Shown piece after piece: positions 1 to 7,445 of a stretch of 58,359 nt of DNA; the first letter of the stretch is position 1; each line of letters starts with the position of its first letter. The translations under genes and the position numbers were made by a program. Origin of the DNA: UBA1268 sp002694955 (GTDB lineage: Bacteria; Planctomycetota; Planctomycetia; Pirellulales; UBA1268); the NCBI GenBank assembly GCA_028066355.1, contig JALCBP010000011.1:1-58359 (forward strand), in the 5' to 3' direction. Below the pieces are notes generated by a model. The model did not search any database, had not been told where the DNA came from, and saw nothing but the letters and a program-made list of their open reading frames with translations.

Positions 1-280
1 GATGACGGAATAATTCCATGACAAGGTGTGGCAGTTGACCAGCCGTTGAATAGCGCTCCATCCGGATTATTCCAGGATGGTTCAGTGATTTGCTCACGAT
101 GAGTTCATGCTTGAGGAGTTGGCGTATGCTTTTGTCCGATGCTGACTCAGGGGATACGAGTTTTACGGCAACTCGTTTTGACTGGCTTTCATCGGCGGCC
201 TCCCAAATTTGACATTTTCGGCCAACGCCAAGTTGACGAACCAGTCTGAGGGAACCAAGTTGTTCAGGAGGACGGGCCAT
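1..280 (-). CDS. Serine/threonine protein kinase, N-terminal part (runs off window)
   Basis: The reading frame starts at ATG 278-280 and is open to the window edge, giving about 93 residues. It shows the start of a Hanks-type kinase fold: a glycine-rich loop (LGVGRKCQIWEA), the VAVKLV strand with the ATP-binding Lys, a helix with a possible salt-bridge Glu (KHELIVSKSLNHPGII), and the hinge-like LPHLVMELF. It begins 7 bases after the truA stop in the same direction, so it is probably the last visible member of that operon. Planctomycetes carry many such kinases. The substrate and the rest of the protein are outside the window. Confidence 0.8.
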   Translation of the reverse strand, partial: MARPPEQLGSLRLVRQLGVGRKCQIWEAADESQSKRVAVKLVSPESASDKSIRQLLKHELIVSKSLNHPGIIRMERYSTAGQLPHLVMELFRH

Positions 281-287
281 TTCACAC

Positions 288-1061
288 TTATGCTGTTTGT
301 GGTTTAAGATTGGTTTGCAAAAGCAAGAGGCCTTGCGGGGGTGCAGTCGGGCCAGCAGATGTTCGTTGCCGGTCGGCAAGCACGTCTCTGACCCATGTAT
401 GTGAGCGTTTTCTGGTGCCAACCATAACCAGAGTACCCGCAATGATTCTCACCATATTATAAAGGAAACCGTTTCCCTCGACTTCAATCCAGACCTCGGA
501 ATTGGGCGTGCCCTCTCCTCCGTCTCGTCTTTGAATGATTAGGTCATTGATTCTACGTACTTTTGACGCGCGAGGAGATGATGGGTTTTCGAAACTCGTG
601 AAATCATGCTCGCCAATGAGGAAGGAAGAAGCGGCCTGCATTAATGAAATATCTAGTCGGGAACTCCACTGCCAGACAAATGGTCGAGCCAGCACGGGCC
701 GAACTTCTCCGTCATGAATTCGATAGCGATATCGTTTTGTTATCGCTTCAGAAATAGGATCGAACGAAGGGTCTGCTTCACTCGATTGGAGGACTGCAAC
801 GTCTTTTGGGAGATGAGCATTGAGTGCTCGTAGCCAAACATCCGGTGTAATTGAGCTTGTGGTTGTGAAGCTCACTATCTGATCTACAGCGTGAACACCG
901 GCATCAGTACGGCTACTTCCCTTCGGTACGATTGTTTCGCCACAAATGCTCTGGATAGCATCGCTAAGAACACCCTGCACCGTCCTTTGGTCGGGTTGTG
1001 TTTGCCACCCGCTGAATCGTTCTCCATTGTAAGCGAGCCGGAGTTTGAGTGTTCGGCTCAT
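288..1061 (-). CDS. truA: tRNA pseudouridine synthase A
   Basis: The 257-aa protein converts U38-U40 of the tRNA anticodon stem to pseudouridine. The family motif is present as SSRTDAGVHAVDQ, with the catalytic Asp at residue 53, and FLYNMVRIIAGTL matches the conserved C-terminal half. I chose MSRTLKL (1061) over the longer frame because the 28 extra upstream residues are Arg/Cys-rich and unlike the family, and because this ATG overlaps the asd stop as ATGA (1058-1061), implying translational coupling. The length fits the family. Confidence 0.95.
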   Translation of the reverse strand: MSRTLKLRLAYNGERFSGWQTQPDQRTVQGVLSDAIQSICGETIVPKGSSRTDAGVHAVDQIVSFTTTSSITPDVWLRALNAHLPKDVAVLQSSEADPSFDPISEAITKRYRYRIHDGEVRPVLARPFVWQWSSRLDISLMQAASSFLIGEHDFTSFENPSSPRASKVRRINDLIIQRRDGGEGTPNSEVWIEVEGNGFLYNMVRIIAGTLVMVGTRKRSHTWVRDVLADRQRTSAGPTAPPQGLLLLQTNLKPQTA

Positions 1062-2068
1062 GCCGTCATCTCTCGCGCAACGTGCTCGGCAATTTGAACG
1101 GCATTCGTTGCGGCTCCTTTCCGTAGGTTGTCCGAAACGCACCACATGGCAAGTGAGTTTTGTCCGGAGGGGTCGCGTCGGATACGTCCGACAAAGACAT
1201 CATCTCGGCCGCCGGCATCGCGAGGCATTGGATAGGCAGATTCAGAAAGATTGTCATTGATGGTAACGCCAGGAAATTGAGATAGGAGACGGGTAGCTTC
1301 TTCTGGTGATAAAGGCCTCTCAGTCTCTATGATCAGGCTTTCGCTATGGGCATCGGCTACTGGAACACGGACGCATGTGGCGCACACACCGATGGTGTCG
1401 TCATTGAATATTTTTCGTGTTTCCTGAACCATCTTCAGTTCTTCGCTCGTGCTCCCTTCCTCTTTTGCCGATCCAATCTGAGGGATAAGATTAGCCGCAA
1501 TCGGGTGAGTGAATACACTTGGATTCTCTGGTGACTTGCTTAGCCATGCTTGCATTCCGTCTCTGAGTTCTTGCGTTGCAGCTATTCCTGCGCCGCTGAC
1601 AGCTTGGTACGTGCTTACAAGTACGCGTCGAACGTTCGCGGCGTCATGGAGTGGTTTTAGTACCATCACCATCTGCGTTGTCGAGCAATTCGGGCTGGCA
1701 ATAACACCCTTATGCAGATGGATCGCTTCTGGGTTAATTTCAGGAACGACCAGTGGGACATCTGGTTGCATTCGAAAGTGAGCACTCTCATCAACAACAA
1801 CAGTGCCGTGCTCGACCGCCCAGGGAACGAATTCCGCAGCAACTTCGTCTGGTGTGCTGCCGATTGCCACCTCTACACCTCGGAAAGCATCAGGACTGAG
1901 TGCTTCCACGGTCAGTGTTTTTTTTCCACATGCAATTGTTTTACCTGCAGATCGTGACGAAGCAAGAAGCTTTATATTTTTTGCTGGAAAGTTCCGGCTA
2001 ATAATTTGCTCAAGAATAATTTTTCCAACCGCACCAGTAGCCCCAACTATGGCGAGAGTATTGATCAT
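1058..2068 (-). CDS. asd: Aspartate-semialdehyde dehydrogenase
   Basis: The 336-aa enzyme reduces aspartyl phosphate to aspartate semialdehyde, the branch point to Lys/diaminopimelate, Met and Thr. The N-terminal NADP-binding motif is VGATGAVGK (residues 8-16), and the active-site Cys128 lies in SPNCSTTQM. The start MINTLAIVGATG (2068) is required by the Rossmann fold; the longer upstream frame only reads through the neighbouring gene. Its ATG overlaps the stop of the HTTM gene as ATGA (2065-2068), and its stop overlaps the truA start in the same way. Such tight coupling of amino-acid synthesis to tRNA modification is unusual. Confidence 0.96.
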   Translation of the reverse strand: MINTLAIVGATGAVGKIILEQIISRNFPAKNIKLLASSRSAGKTIACGKKTLTVEALSPDAFRGVEVAIGSTPDEVAAEFVPWAVEHGTVVVDESAHFRMQPDVPLVVPEINPEAIHLHKGVIASPNCSTTQMVMVLKPLHDAANVRRVLVSTYQAVSGAGIAATQELRDGMQAWLSKSPENPSVFTHPIAANLIPQIGSAKEEGSTSEELKMVQETRKIFNDDTIGVCATCVRVPVADAHSESLIIETERPLSPEEATRLLSQFPGVTINDNLSESAYPMPRDAGGRDDVFVGRIRRDPSGQNSLAMWCVSDNLRKGAATNAVQIAEHVAREMTA

Positions 2069-3018
2069 GAATGTTGTCCTGTAGCCAGTTTTTGATCTGT
2101 GTGTGTTCGGAACATGTTGAGGTCCGGTGGAAGGAAAGCCATGTTGGCGATTAGCATAGCAAGCCCGAACTCCATCATACCCATGGTAAGTCCAATTCCC
2201 ACGTGGACGAAGACCGCCATCAACAAAACCAACGGTCGTGTTAATCGAGGCCATATCAACGCAGCATATGAAACCTCCCAAAATAGTGTTCCGAGCGTAA
2301 GGGCATTGATAAGCAGCGGGTGCCAAGCAAGAAAAGTGAGGTCAATTGTGCGATATTGAACATTAGCTACTGCACCCCAAAGTGCTGTGCCCTCCCACCA
2401 GCTTGCCCCAAGCAATTTTCCGCAGCCAGAGAAGAAATAGAGTATGCACAGATGCACCTGAATAAGCCTCAGAGCGATTGTTGTTTCAGTGTTTGGCGTA
2501 GGCTTTTTTTTCCGAAAAACATTATCTACTGACAGGCAGGCTCCCGCGGTGCCAATGATCAGAGGCACAAGCATGATCCCAAGAACATCATCAAATCCAA
2601 AGGTGTTCAGAGGTGCACGATTTACAGCACTCACATATCCGGCTAACGCAACGCACGCTGCCGGCCGCGTAGCGCATCCAACTGTTAGCAATAGTGCAGC
2701 GAGAAGGCTCACGAGTGCGAGTAATTGTATGGCCGTGGTTGTCTGTGTGAGGAAATACCAACTCCAGTGCCAAGGTTGATCATTCAGTCGCCAGACATTT
2801 CCAGCTGTTTGCCAGCCACTTGCGCCAAAGAACCCCTCTTGATCAAGCAGCCAGACAAAGTTCGACCACGCCAGTAGTGAGCCAACTAAAATTCGTAGTA
2901 CGCCTAAAAGGACAGGGCTTGATGGTGTAAACCAAAATGCCGTCCAAGCTGTCCACCAGGAAGTGAACCAGTTTAAGATCCCTTGGTCAGAAGTTGTATC
3001 ACTACAGCCGGTTCTCAT
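2065..3018 (-). CDS. HTTM-domain multi-pass membrane protein
   Basis: The 317-aa protein has several hydrophobic spans (around 36-60, 95-130, 145-165, 190-210, 235-300) and the pattern of the HTTM family (membrane part of vitamin-K-dependent gamma-carboxylase-like proteins): SPVLLGVLRILVG near the N-terminus, RLIQVHLCILYFFSGCGKLLG in the middle and a late VFVHVGIGLTMGMMEFGLAM. The reaction is unknown for the bacterial stand-alone versions. Start and stop both form ATGA overlaps with the flanking genes (3015-3018 and 2065-2068). It probably works with the 3015-3629 product, whose segments also enter the membrane. Confidence 0.8.
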   Translation of the reverse strand: MRTGCSDTTSDQGILNWFTSWWTAWTAFWFTPSSPVLLGVLRILVGSLLAWSNFVWLLDQEGFFGASGWQTAGNVWRLNDQPWHWSWYFLTQTTTAIQLLALVSLLAALLLTVGCATRPAACVALAGYVSAVNRAPLNTFGFDDVLGIMLVPLIIGTAGACLSVDNVFRKKKPTPNTETTIALRLIQVHLCILYFFSGCGKLLGASWWEGTALWGAVANVQYRTIDLTFLAWHPLLINALTLGTLFWEVSYAALIWPRLTRPLVLLMAVFVHVGIGLTMGMMEFGLAMLIANMAFLPPDLNMFRTHTDQKLATGQHS

Positions 3019-3629
3019 TGAGATGTTTTCTCCCGCCAGGTATAGCTGCCAAGTGGTGTTGTCAGGTCGTCACCCGCCCTGCCCTCTTTGAGTTCAAATG
3101 TATCTGGCAAGTAGTGTTCAATAAGTTCTAGGCTTACTTCTTTTCCATTGTGTTTTGCCAGTAAATGAGTCGCTATGTCCTCGGCGAAAGGTTGCCAATC
3201 AAGAGTTGCTTCACGGCGAATTTCTGCCGGTGCAAGTGGTGGCGGAACCAGTGCTGCTATTTTTTCTGGAATCATAAATCTGCGGTGGTAGAGAAGTCGT
3301 GGCCAGTCCGTTTTCGCATCTGGTACAACGCCCTCTAGAGTACTTCCTGTCGAAGTCACCATGCTCCATCGTATAGAATGGCCCGGACCTGGGTTTGGCG
3401 CAAAGAAGCGATAGCCATGGCTTAAGCTCAGTGCGCCTATAAGTGGCCGAAACGGTTGAAGAATAACGTTTGCAATTTCGCTTGCTGGTGGCGGGCCCGC
3501 TAGCGGTGGCAAGGCTACTGCAAACAGGTATATAAGGATAGCACTAGATACAAGAATCCTAACGGTGAGCGGCCATGCATGGTCAGTGGTTTCATTTTCA
3601 AAGATCTTCTGTGCTTTAGTCATGATCAT
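3015..3629 (-). CDS. Membrane-anchored hypothetical protein, HTTM partner
   Basis: About 204 residues. One hydrophobic segment follows a short cytoplasmic N-terminus (LTVRILVSSAILIYLFAVALPPL), then a soluble domain with GYRFFAPNPGPGHSIRWSM and DWPRLLYHRRFMIPEKIA. The FFAPNP...RW stretch recalls proteins encoded beside HTTM genes in planctomycetes; I do not recognise an enzyme. The start is taken at MIMTKAQK (3629), with MTKAQK (3623) as the alternative; the longer frame is less likely. It is the first gene of the chain that runs to truA, and its stop is coupled to the HTTM start by ATGA. Confidence 0.7.
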   Translation of the reverse strand: MIMTKAQKIFENETTDHAWPLTVRILVSSAILIYLFAVALPPLAGPPPASEIANVILQPFRPLIGALSLSHGYRFFAPNPGPGHSIRWSMVTSTGSTLEGVVPDAKTDWPRLLYHRRFMIPEKIAALVPPPLAPAEIRREATLDWQPFAEDIATHLLAKHNGKEVSLELIEHYLPDTFELKEGRAGDDLTTPLGSYTWREKTSQ

Positions 3630-3735
3630 TAAAGGTTTTTGAGGAAGATACACTGCAAGAATCCATCGGCTTCTCAACACGCCTGACAGGAAAGATTATT
3701 TGTATAGTCGACAAACGGCATACTTTGACAAGCCC

Positions 3736-3772
3736 AAAAAAATCCCCCATGGCTTCATTTAGCCATGGGGGA
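3736..3772 (-). terminator. Rho-independent terminator of the Gly/Ser-rich gene
   Basis: A perfect 12-bp stem (TCCCCCATGGCT at 3743-3754, AGCCATGGGGGA at 3761-3772) with a 6-base loop is followed, on the minus strand, by seven T residues (3742-3736). It lies 40 bases after the stop of the 3813-4934 gene and before the HTTM operon, so it separates the two transcription units. Confidence 0.93.
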
Positions 3773-3812
3773 TAGTTTGGAAATCGCACGGATTGTTCGT
3801 CTTGCTTTACTC

Positions 3813-4934
3813 TTACTGAATTGACGCGGTCTTTTCGATAAGGCTGGCATCAGCGAGCACAGAGGGTGTCTCGAAGGACAGTTCGACAGATTCTCCGGCG
3901 GTGAGATCGATTACTTTTGAGACGGTCTGCTCTTTACCATCGTGGTTGGTGACGACGCGGATTTCATAACCATCCCAGGTGGAGCCGTTCGGTAGTGCAG
4001 AAGTTTCGAATGTTCGAGTCGTTCCAGTTGAGGCAGTCACGTTGCCGGCGAGCCAGACGGTTGACTCTTCTGGAACATGAAGTGTGAGGCTTGTTGTCAG
4101 TCGCACAGACTCTTCAAACGAAATCTTGCTTAATTCACCGGCTGATACACTTACTACCTGTGTTTCTTTAACAGGTTTTTCACCACCCTCGACCACCATT
4201 GTGACCGTGTAGTCGTACGTCGCACCTTCTTGAAGGCCACGTGAAACAAACCGTCGCAGACTTCCTGTTGATGTGGTTTCAGATCCATTCACAAGTACTT
4301 TGGCTTCATTGGGAACTGAGACGAGTAGAAGGACGCCGTCCTTTGGAACAAATTCTGTTGAGTCACTCGGGGTCGGTGTTTGAACTTCTTCACCAGAATC
4401 TCCCGCAGCATCACCGACAGGCTCGTCTGTGATGACACGATATGCATCCACAGGCATGCTGGATGCCATTGGGGACATTGATGAGTAGCCGACACTCGCC
4501 GCTGGTGCCGCATACCCATAGCTATATCCGTAGTAACCGTACGAACCACCAGAGCTACCGCCACTCGAACTGGATCCGCCAGAGCTACCATAAAACGCAG
4601 AGTGGCTTCCGCCCGAGCTACCGTAGCTTGAATGTGCAGCGTGACGGTAGGCACGGCGAGCAGCCTTGCGCTCCCAGTGCGTCATTCGATGACCACCCGA
4701 TGAACTACTGCCGCCGTATGAGGATGATGAGCCACCGTACGAAGAGGAGCCGCCGTAAGATGATGACGAACTACCTGATGAACTGCTTCCGCCACTGCTG
4801 CTTGAGCCACCCGATGATCCATAAGCAGCGGAGTAGCGGTGGTTCCAGCCCGCCTGTGCATCACAGCACGCAGACGCCACTATCGAAAGAACGGTGAAAA
4901 ATCCGACCGAACGGATGAATCGGTGAGCCAACAT
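3813..4934 (-). CDS. Exported Gly/Ser/Tyr-rich protein with two TIGR03000-type domains
   Basis: The 373-aa protein starts at MLAHRF, followed by a hydrophobic signal (FFTVLSIVASACC; a lipoprotein Cys is possible). Residues 38-81 and 103-140 are low-complexity Gly/Ser/Tyr repeats separated by a basic patch (WERKAARRAYRHAAH). The C-terminal half holds a TIGR03000 planctomycete domain (about 200-273, with VPNEAKVLVNGSETTSTG) and a second, more diverged copy (about 280-354, with VPEESTVWLAGNVTASTG). It is monocistronic, with a strong terminator. The domain is typical of planctomycetes and its function is unknown; an envelope structural role is inference. Confidence 0.82.
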   Translation of the reverse strand: MLAHRFIRSVGFFTVLSIVASACCDAQAGWNHRYSAAYGSSGGSSSSGGSSSSGSSSSSYGGSSSYGGSSSSYGGSSSSGGHRMTHWERKAARRAYRHAAHSSYGSSGGSHSAFYGSSGGSSSSGGSSGGSYGYYGYSYGYAAPAASVGYSSMSPMASSMPVDAYRVITDEPVGDAAGDSGEEVQTPTPSDSTEFVPKDGVLLLVSVPNEAKVLVNGSETTSTGSLRRFVSRGLQEGATYDYTVTMVVEGGEKPVKETQVVSVSAGELSKISFEESVRLTTSLTLHVPEESTVWLAGNVTASTGTTRTFETSALPNGSTWDGYEIRVVTNHDGKEQTVSKVIDLTAGESVELSFETPSVLADASLIEKTASIQ

Positions 4935-5150
4935 ACAGCGCAATCTCCAAACCAAGATGAAAAAATGACGTCTGCCTCGGCTCTTCGCGAAGCGATCGAG
5001 CCAGAAGCACGGTAAACGAACCCCTTTAGAATAGTTTGACGGCTAGGTAAAGCAAGAAGGTTAGGTTAAAAAAAGGGATTGCGCGAGATACGCAGCCGCC
5101 ACTTCGCTTCTTTTCAGCAGAAACAGTGTTTTTTGCTGTTTTTCAGTGCT

Positions 5151-6428
5151 TTAAGGCCTCTCGACTGGAGTTATTTGGATTTCGTCAACTTCGATCTGTC
5201 CGGTGGCCCCCATGAGTCCCACCTGGATAATTGCCTCTCGAGACCATACGGGTACCAGGAGGGAGTCAGTAACCACGCTCCATTGGTTGTTGTTCAAGAC
5301 CCTCATTGGAGAAACGAGCCGCGTCGACCGCGTTCGCCGTTCATCAAAAAATCTGATCGCAACCCCCGGTTGCTCTGTGGGTATACGGCCACTGCCGAGT
5401 CCGACTACGCGTACCTGATATGTAATTTTCAGTTCACGTACTGCACGTCCATCAACGGGAAATCCCTGAAAGATATGCGCTGGTCGCCCTGGTTCGCTGT
5501 TCGTGAGGAGAAGATGCCTCTGGCCAGCTGGCGAGTTACCGTTTTCAATCAGGGTCTCTTGTCTGCCGTAATACCACGCCGTTGGTGTTTCGCTGTCAGG
5601 TAAGCACTCTTCAAAACTCGGATTGGCCAAGTGAGGTTTTGCTGGATCTGGGAGTACCGCGCGCCTGTCTTCAGCTTGTCCTGTCATCGGCACGAACAGG
5701 CTTGGCACAAGATCTGTCCGCTCCAACTCCCCTTCTCTTTTCTGAATTCGTACTAATGTTTGTTCATATCGTTCACCAACTGGAATGATCATAATGCCAC
5801 CCTCGACAAGTTGATCAATGAGTGGAGCTGGAATTTCTTCAGGAGAGCATGTGACTATAATTTTGTCGAAAGGCCCCTTCTCTTCCCAGCCTATAAACCC
5901 ATCACCAATTTTCGTTATGACATTCGTATAGCCGAGGCGTCGTAGTGTCGAGCGAGCTCGTCGTCCGAGAGACTCATGTATTTCAATCGAGTAAACCGTT
6001 CCTACAAGCGGTGAGAGGACTGCGGCTTGGTATCCACTTCCGGTACCGATTTCGAGCACTCGATCAGTTGGTTTTGGATTAAGTTGTTCAGTCATATAGG
6101 CCACGACGAAAGGACCAGAGATTGTTTGTCGCTCTCCGATAGGCAATGACATGTCAAAGTACGCCAATGGCCGTTGAGCGGCAGCAACAAATTCATGACG
6201 GGGAGTCAAACGGATGCTTTCTAGAACACGGGCGTTGGTGACTCCGCTTGCGGCTATATCCTCACGAACCATACGCTCCCGAGCACTGGTATAACGGTCT
6301 GTTACATGGCTTCTATTGGGTGTTGTTGGTTGAGCCTGCCGCGATGCAGCAGGTTGAGCAAGTCCACTGCTGGGTGCGGTGAGTAGTCCAGAGAAAATAA
6401 AAACAGCAGTAATTGAGTGCCGAACCAT
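5151..6428 (-). CDS. pcm: Exported protein-L-isoaspartate O-methyltransferase with extra C-terminal domain
   Basis: The 425-aa protein has a signal peptide (ITAVFIFSGLLTAPSSGLAQ). A Pcm-type SAM methyltransferase domain covers about residues 45-250, with VLEIGTGSGYQAAVLSPL as SAM motif I and the PIGERQTIS substrate loop. A C-terminal region (about 270-425, NPSFEECLPD... to ...IEVDEIQI) looks like a jelly-roll carbohydrate-binding or discoidin-type domain. The family usually ends near 210-220 aa. It repairs isoaspartyl residues using SAM, so an exported copy raises the question of SAM supply. The start at 6428 leaves a 4-base gap after the ABC gene; a longer start would overlap it. Last gene of the 5.1-9.9 kb operon. 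Confidence 0.9.
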   Translation of the reverse strand: MVRHSITAVFIFSGLLTAPSSGLAQPAASRQAQPTTPNRSHVTDRYTSARERMVREDIAASGVTNARVLESIRLTPRHEFVAAAQRPLAYFDMSLPIGERQTISGPFVVAYMTEQLNPKPTDRVLEIGTGSGYQAAVLSPLVGTVYSIEIHESLGRRARSTLRRLGYTNVITKIGDGFIGWEEKGPFDKIIVTCSPEEIPAPLIDQLVEGGIMIIPVGERYEQTLVRIQKREGELERTDLVPSLFVPMTGQAEDRRAVLPDPAKPHLANPSFEECLPDSETPTAWYYGRQETLIENGNSPAGQRHLLLTNSEPGRPAHIFQGFPVDGRAVRELKITYQVRVVGLGSGRIPTEQPGVAIRFFDERRTRSTRLVSPMRVLNNNQWSVVTDSLLVPVWSREAIIQVGLMGATGQIEVDEIQITPVERP

Positions 6429-6432
6429 ATGT

Positions 6433-7416
6433 CTACGCCGAGTGGCCTTCCTGCAGTTTGCCCCAGCCTTGTGGAGCATCTTCTGCCTGTCTGCCTAAGG
6501 ACCCCTTCGTAAGCTCCAGGAATGCTGTTTCCAGGTTAATTTCCTCTTCATTCATGCCGAGAAGTCGTTCGCCGCTGGCAATGATCGTTGCGGGGAGAAG
6601 CGATGTGTCAACCGAACGGTCGACGAGTGTGACGCGGATGGTGCTCTCGACAACGTTGACCTCAGCGACACCAGGGCAGTCTTCCAGAAGACGGGCTGAT
6701 TTCTCTGGGGGGCCCGCTACTTCAATGCAGATCACGGGTCTGTCACGAACTTTGGCAAGGAGATCTGCTACGTCGCCTTGGGCAAGAAGTTGTCCGTATT
6801 CAATGATTCCAACCCGATTGCAGATATCGGCCAGCTCAGGAAGGATATGGCTTGATACAAGAATGGTTTTCCCAAGATCTTGAAGTCGTTTGAGTAGGCC
6901 ACGCATTTCAATGCGAGCTCGTGGGTCGAGGCCACTGGCAGGTTCATCGAGAAGAAGTACTTGAGGGTCGTGAAGAAGCACTCTAGCCAGGCCAAGCCGC
7001 TGCGTCATGCCACGAGATAAGCTGGTCACAAGTTCATCTCGTTTCACACCAAGATCAACCAAGTCAAGTGAACGTTCTGCAACTTTACGTCGAGCAATGC
7101 CGTCGATGCGATAGGCAGCAGCAAAAAATTCAAGGTATTCGATAACTCTCATGTCGTCATATACACCAAAAATATCTGGCATATAACCAATCGCACGCCG
7201 GATTTCTCGCGGGTGGGTATATATCGAGTAACCGCAGACCGAAGCTTCTCCCCAAGACGGGGACAGCAATGTCGATAAGATTCTTATTGTTGTCGTTTTT
7301 CCAGCACCATTTGGACCAATAAAGCCAAAGAGGTCCCCCTGCTCAAGCTTCAGTGTTAGAGATTCAAGTGCAAAAAAGTCACCATATTTTTTTGTCAGGT
7401 CAACGGTTTCAATCAT
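6433..7416 (-). CDS. ABC transporter ATP-binding protein
   Basis: The 327-aa nucleotide-binding subunit is of the ABC-2/CcmA type. Walker A is GPNGAGKTT (34-42), the signature is LSRGMTQRLGLARVL (Arg-Gly in place of the usual Gly-Gly), Walker B is VLLLDEPASGLDPRAR, and the switch His is in VSSHILPEL. A C-terminal extension of about 100 residues (from VAGPPEKSARLLEDCPG) resembles the DUF4162-type tail. No permease gene is adjacent. The upstream neighbour, a 730-aa membrane protein 29 bases away, is the only obvious partner. Confidence 0.92.
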   Translation of the reverse strand: MIETVDLTKKYGDFFALESLTLKLEQGDLFGFIGPNGAGKTTTIRILSTLLSPSWGEASVCGYSIYTHPREIRRAIGYMPDIFGVYDDMRVIEYLEFFAAAYRIDGIARRKVAERSLDLVDLGVKRDELVTSLSRGMTQRLGLARVLLHDPQVLLLDEPASGLDPRARIEMRGLLKRLQDLGKTILVSSHILPELADICNRVGIIEYGQLLAQGDVADLLAKVRDRPVICIEVAGPPEKSARLLEDCPGVAEVNVVESTIRVTLVDRSVDTSLLPATIIASGERLLGMNEEEINLETAFLELTKGSLGRQAEDAPQGWGKLQEGHSA

Positions 7417-7445
7417 GAAAATACTTCAGGTTTTGTATCAGAGAG

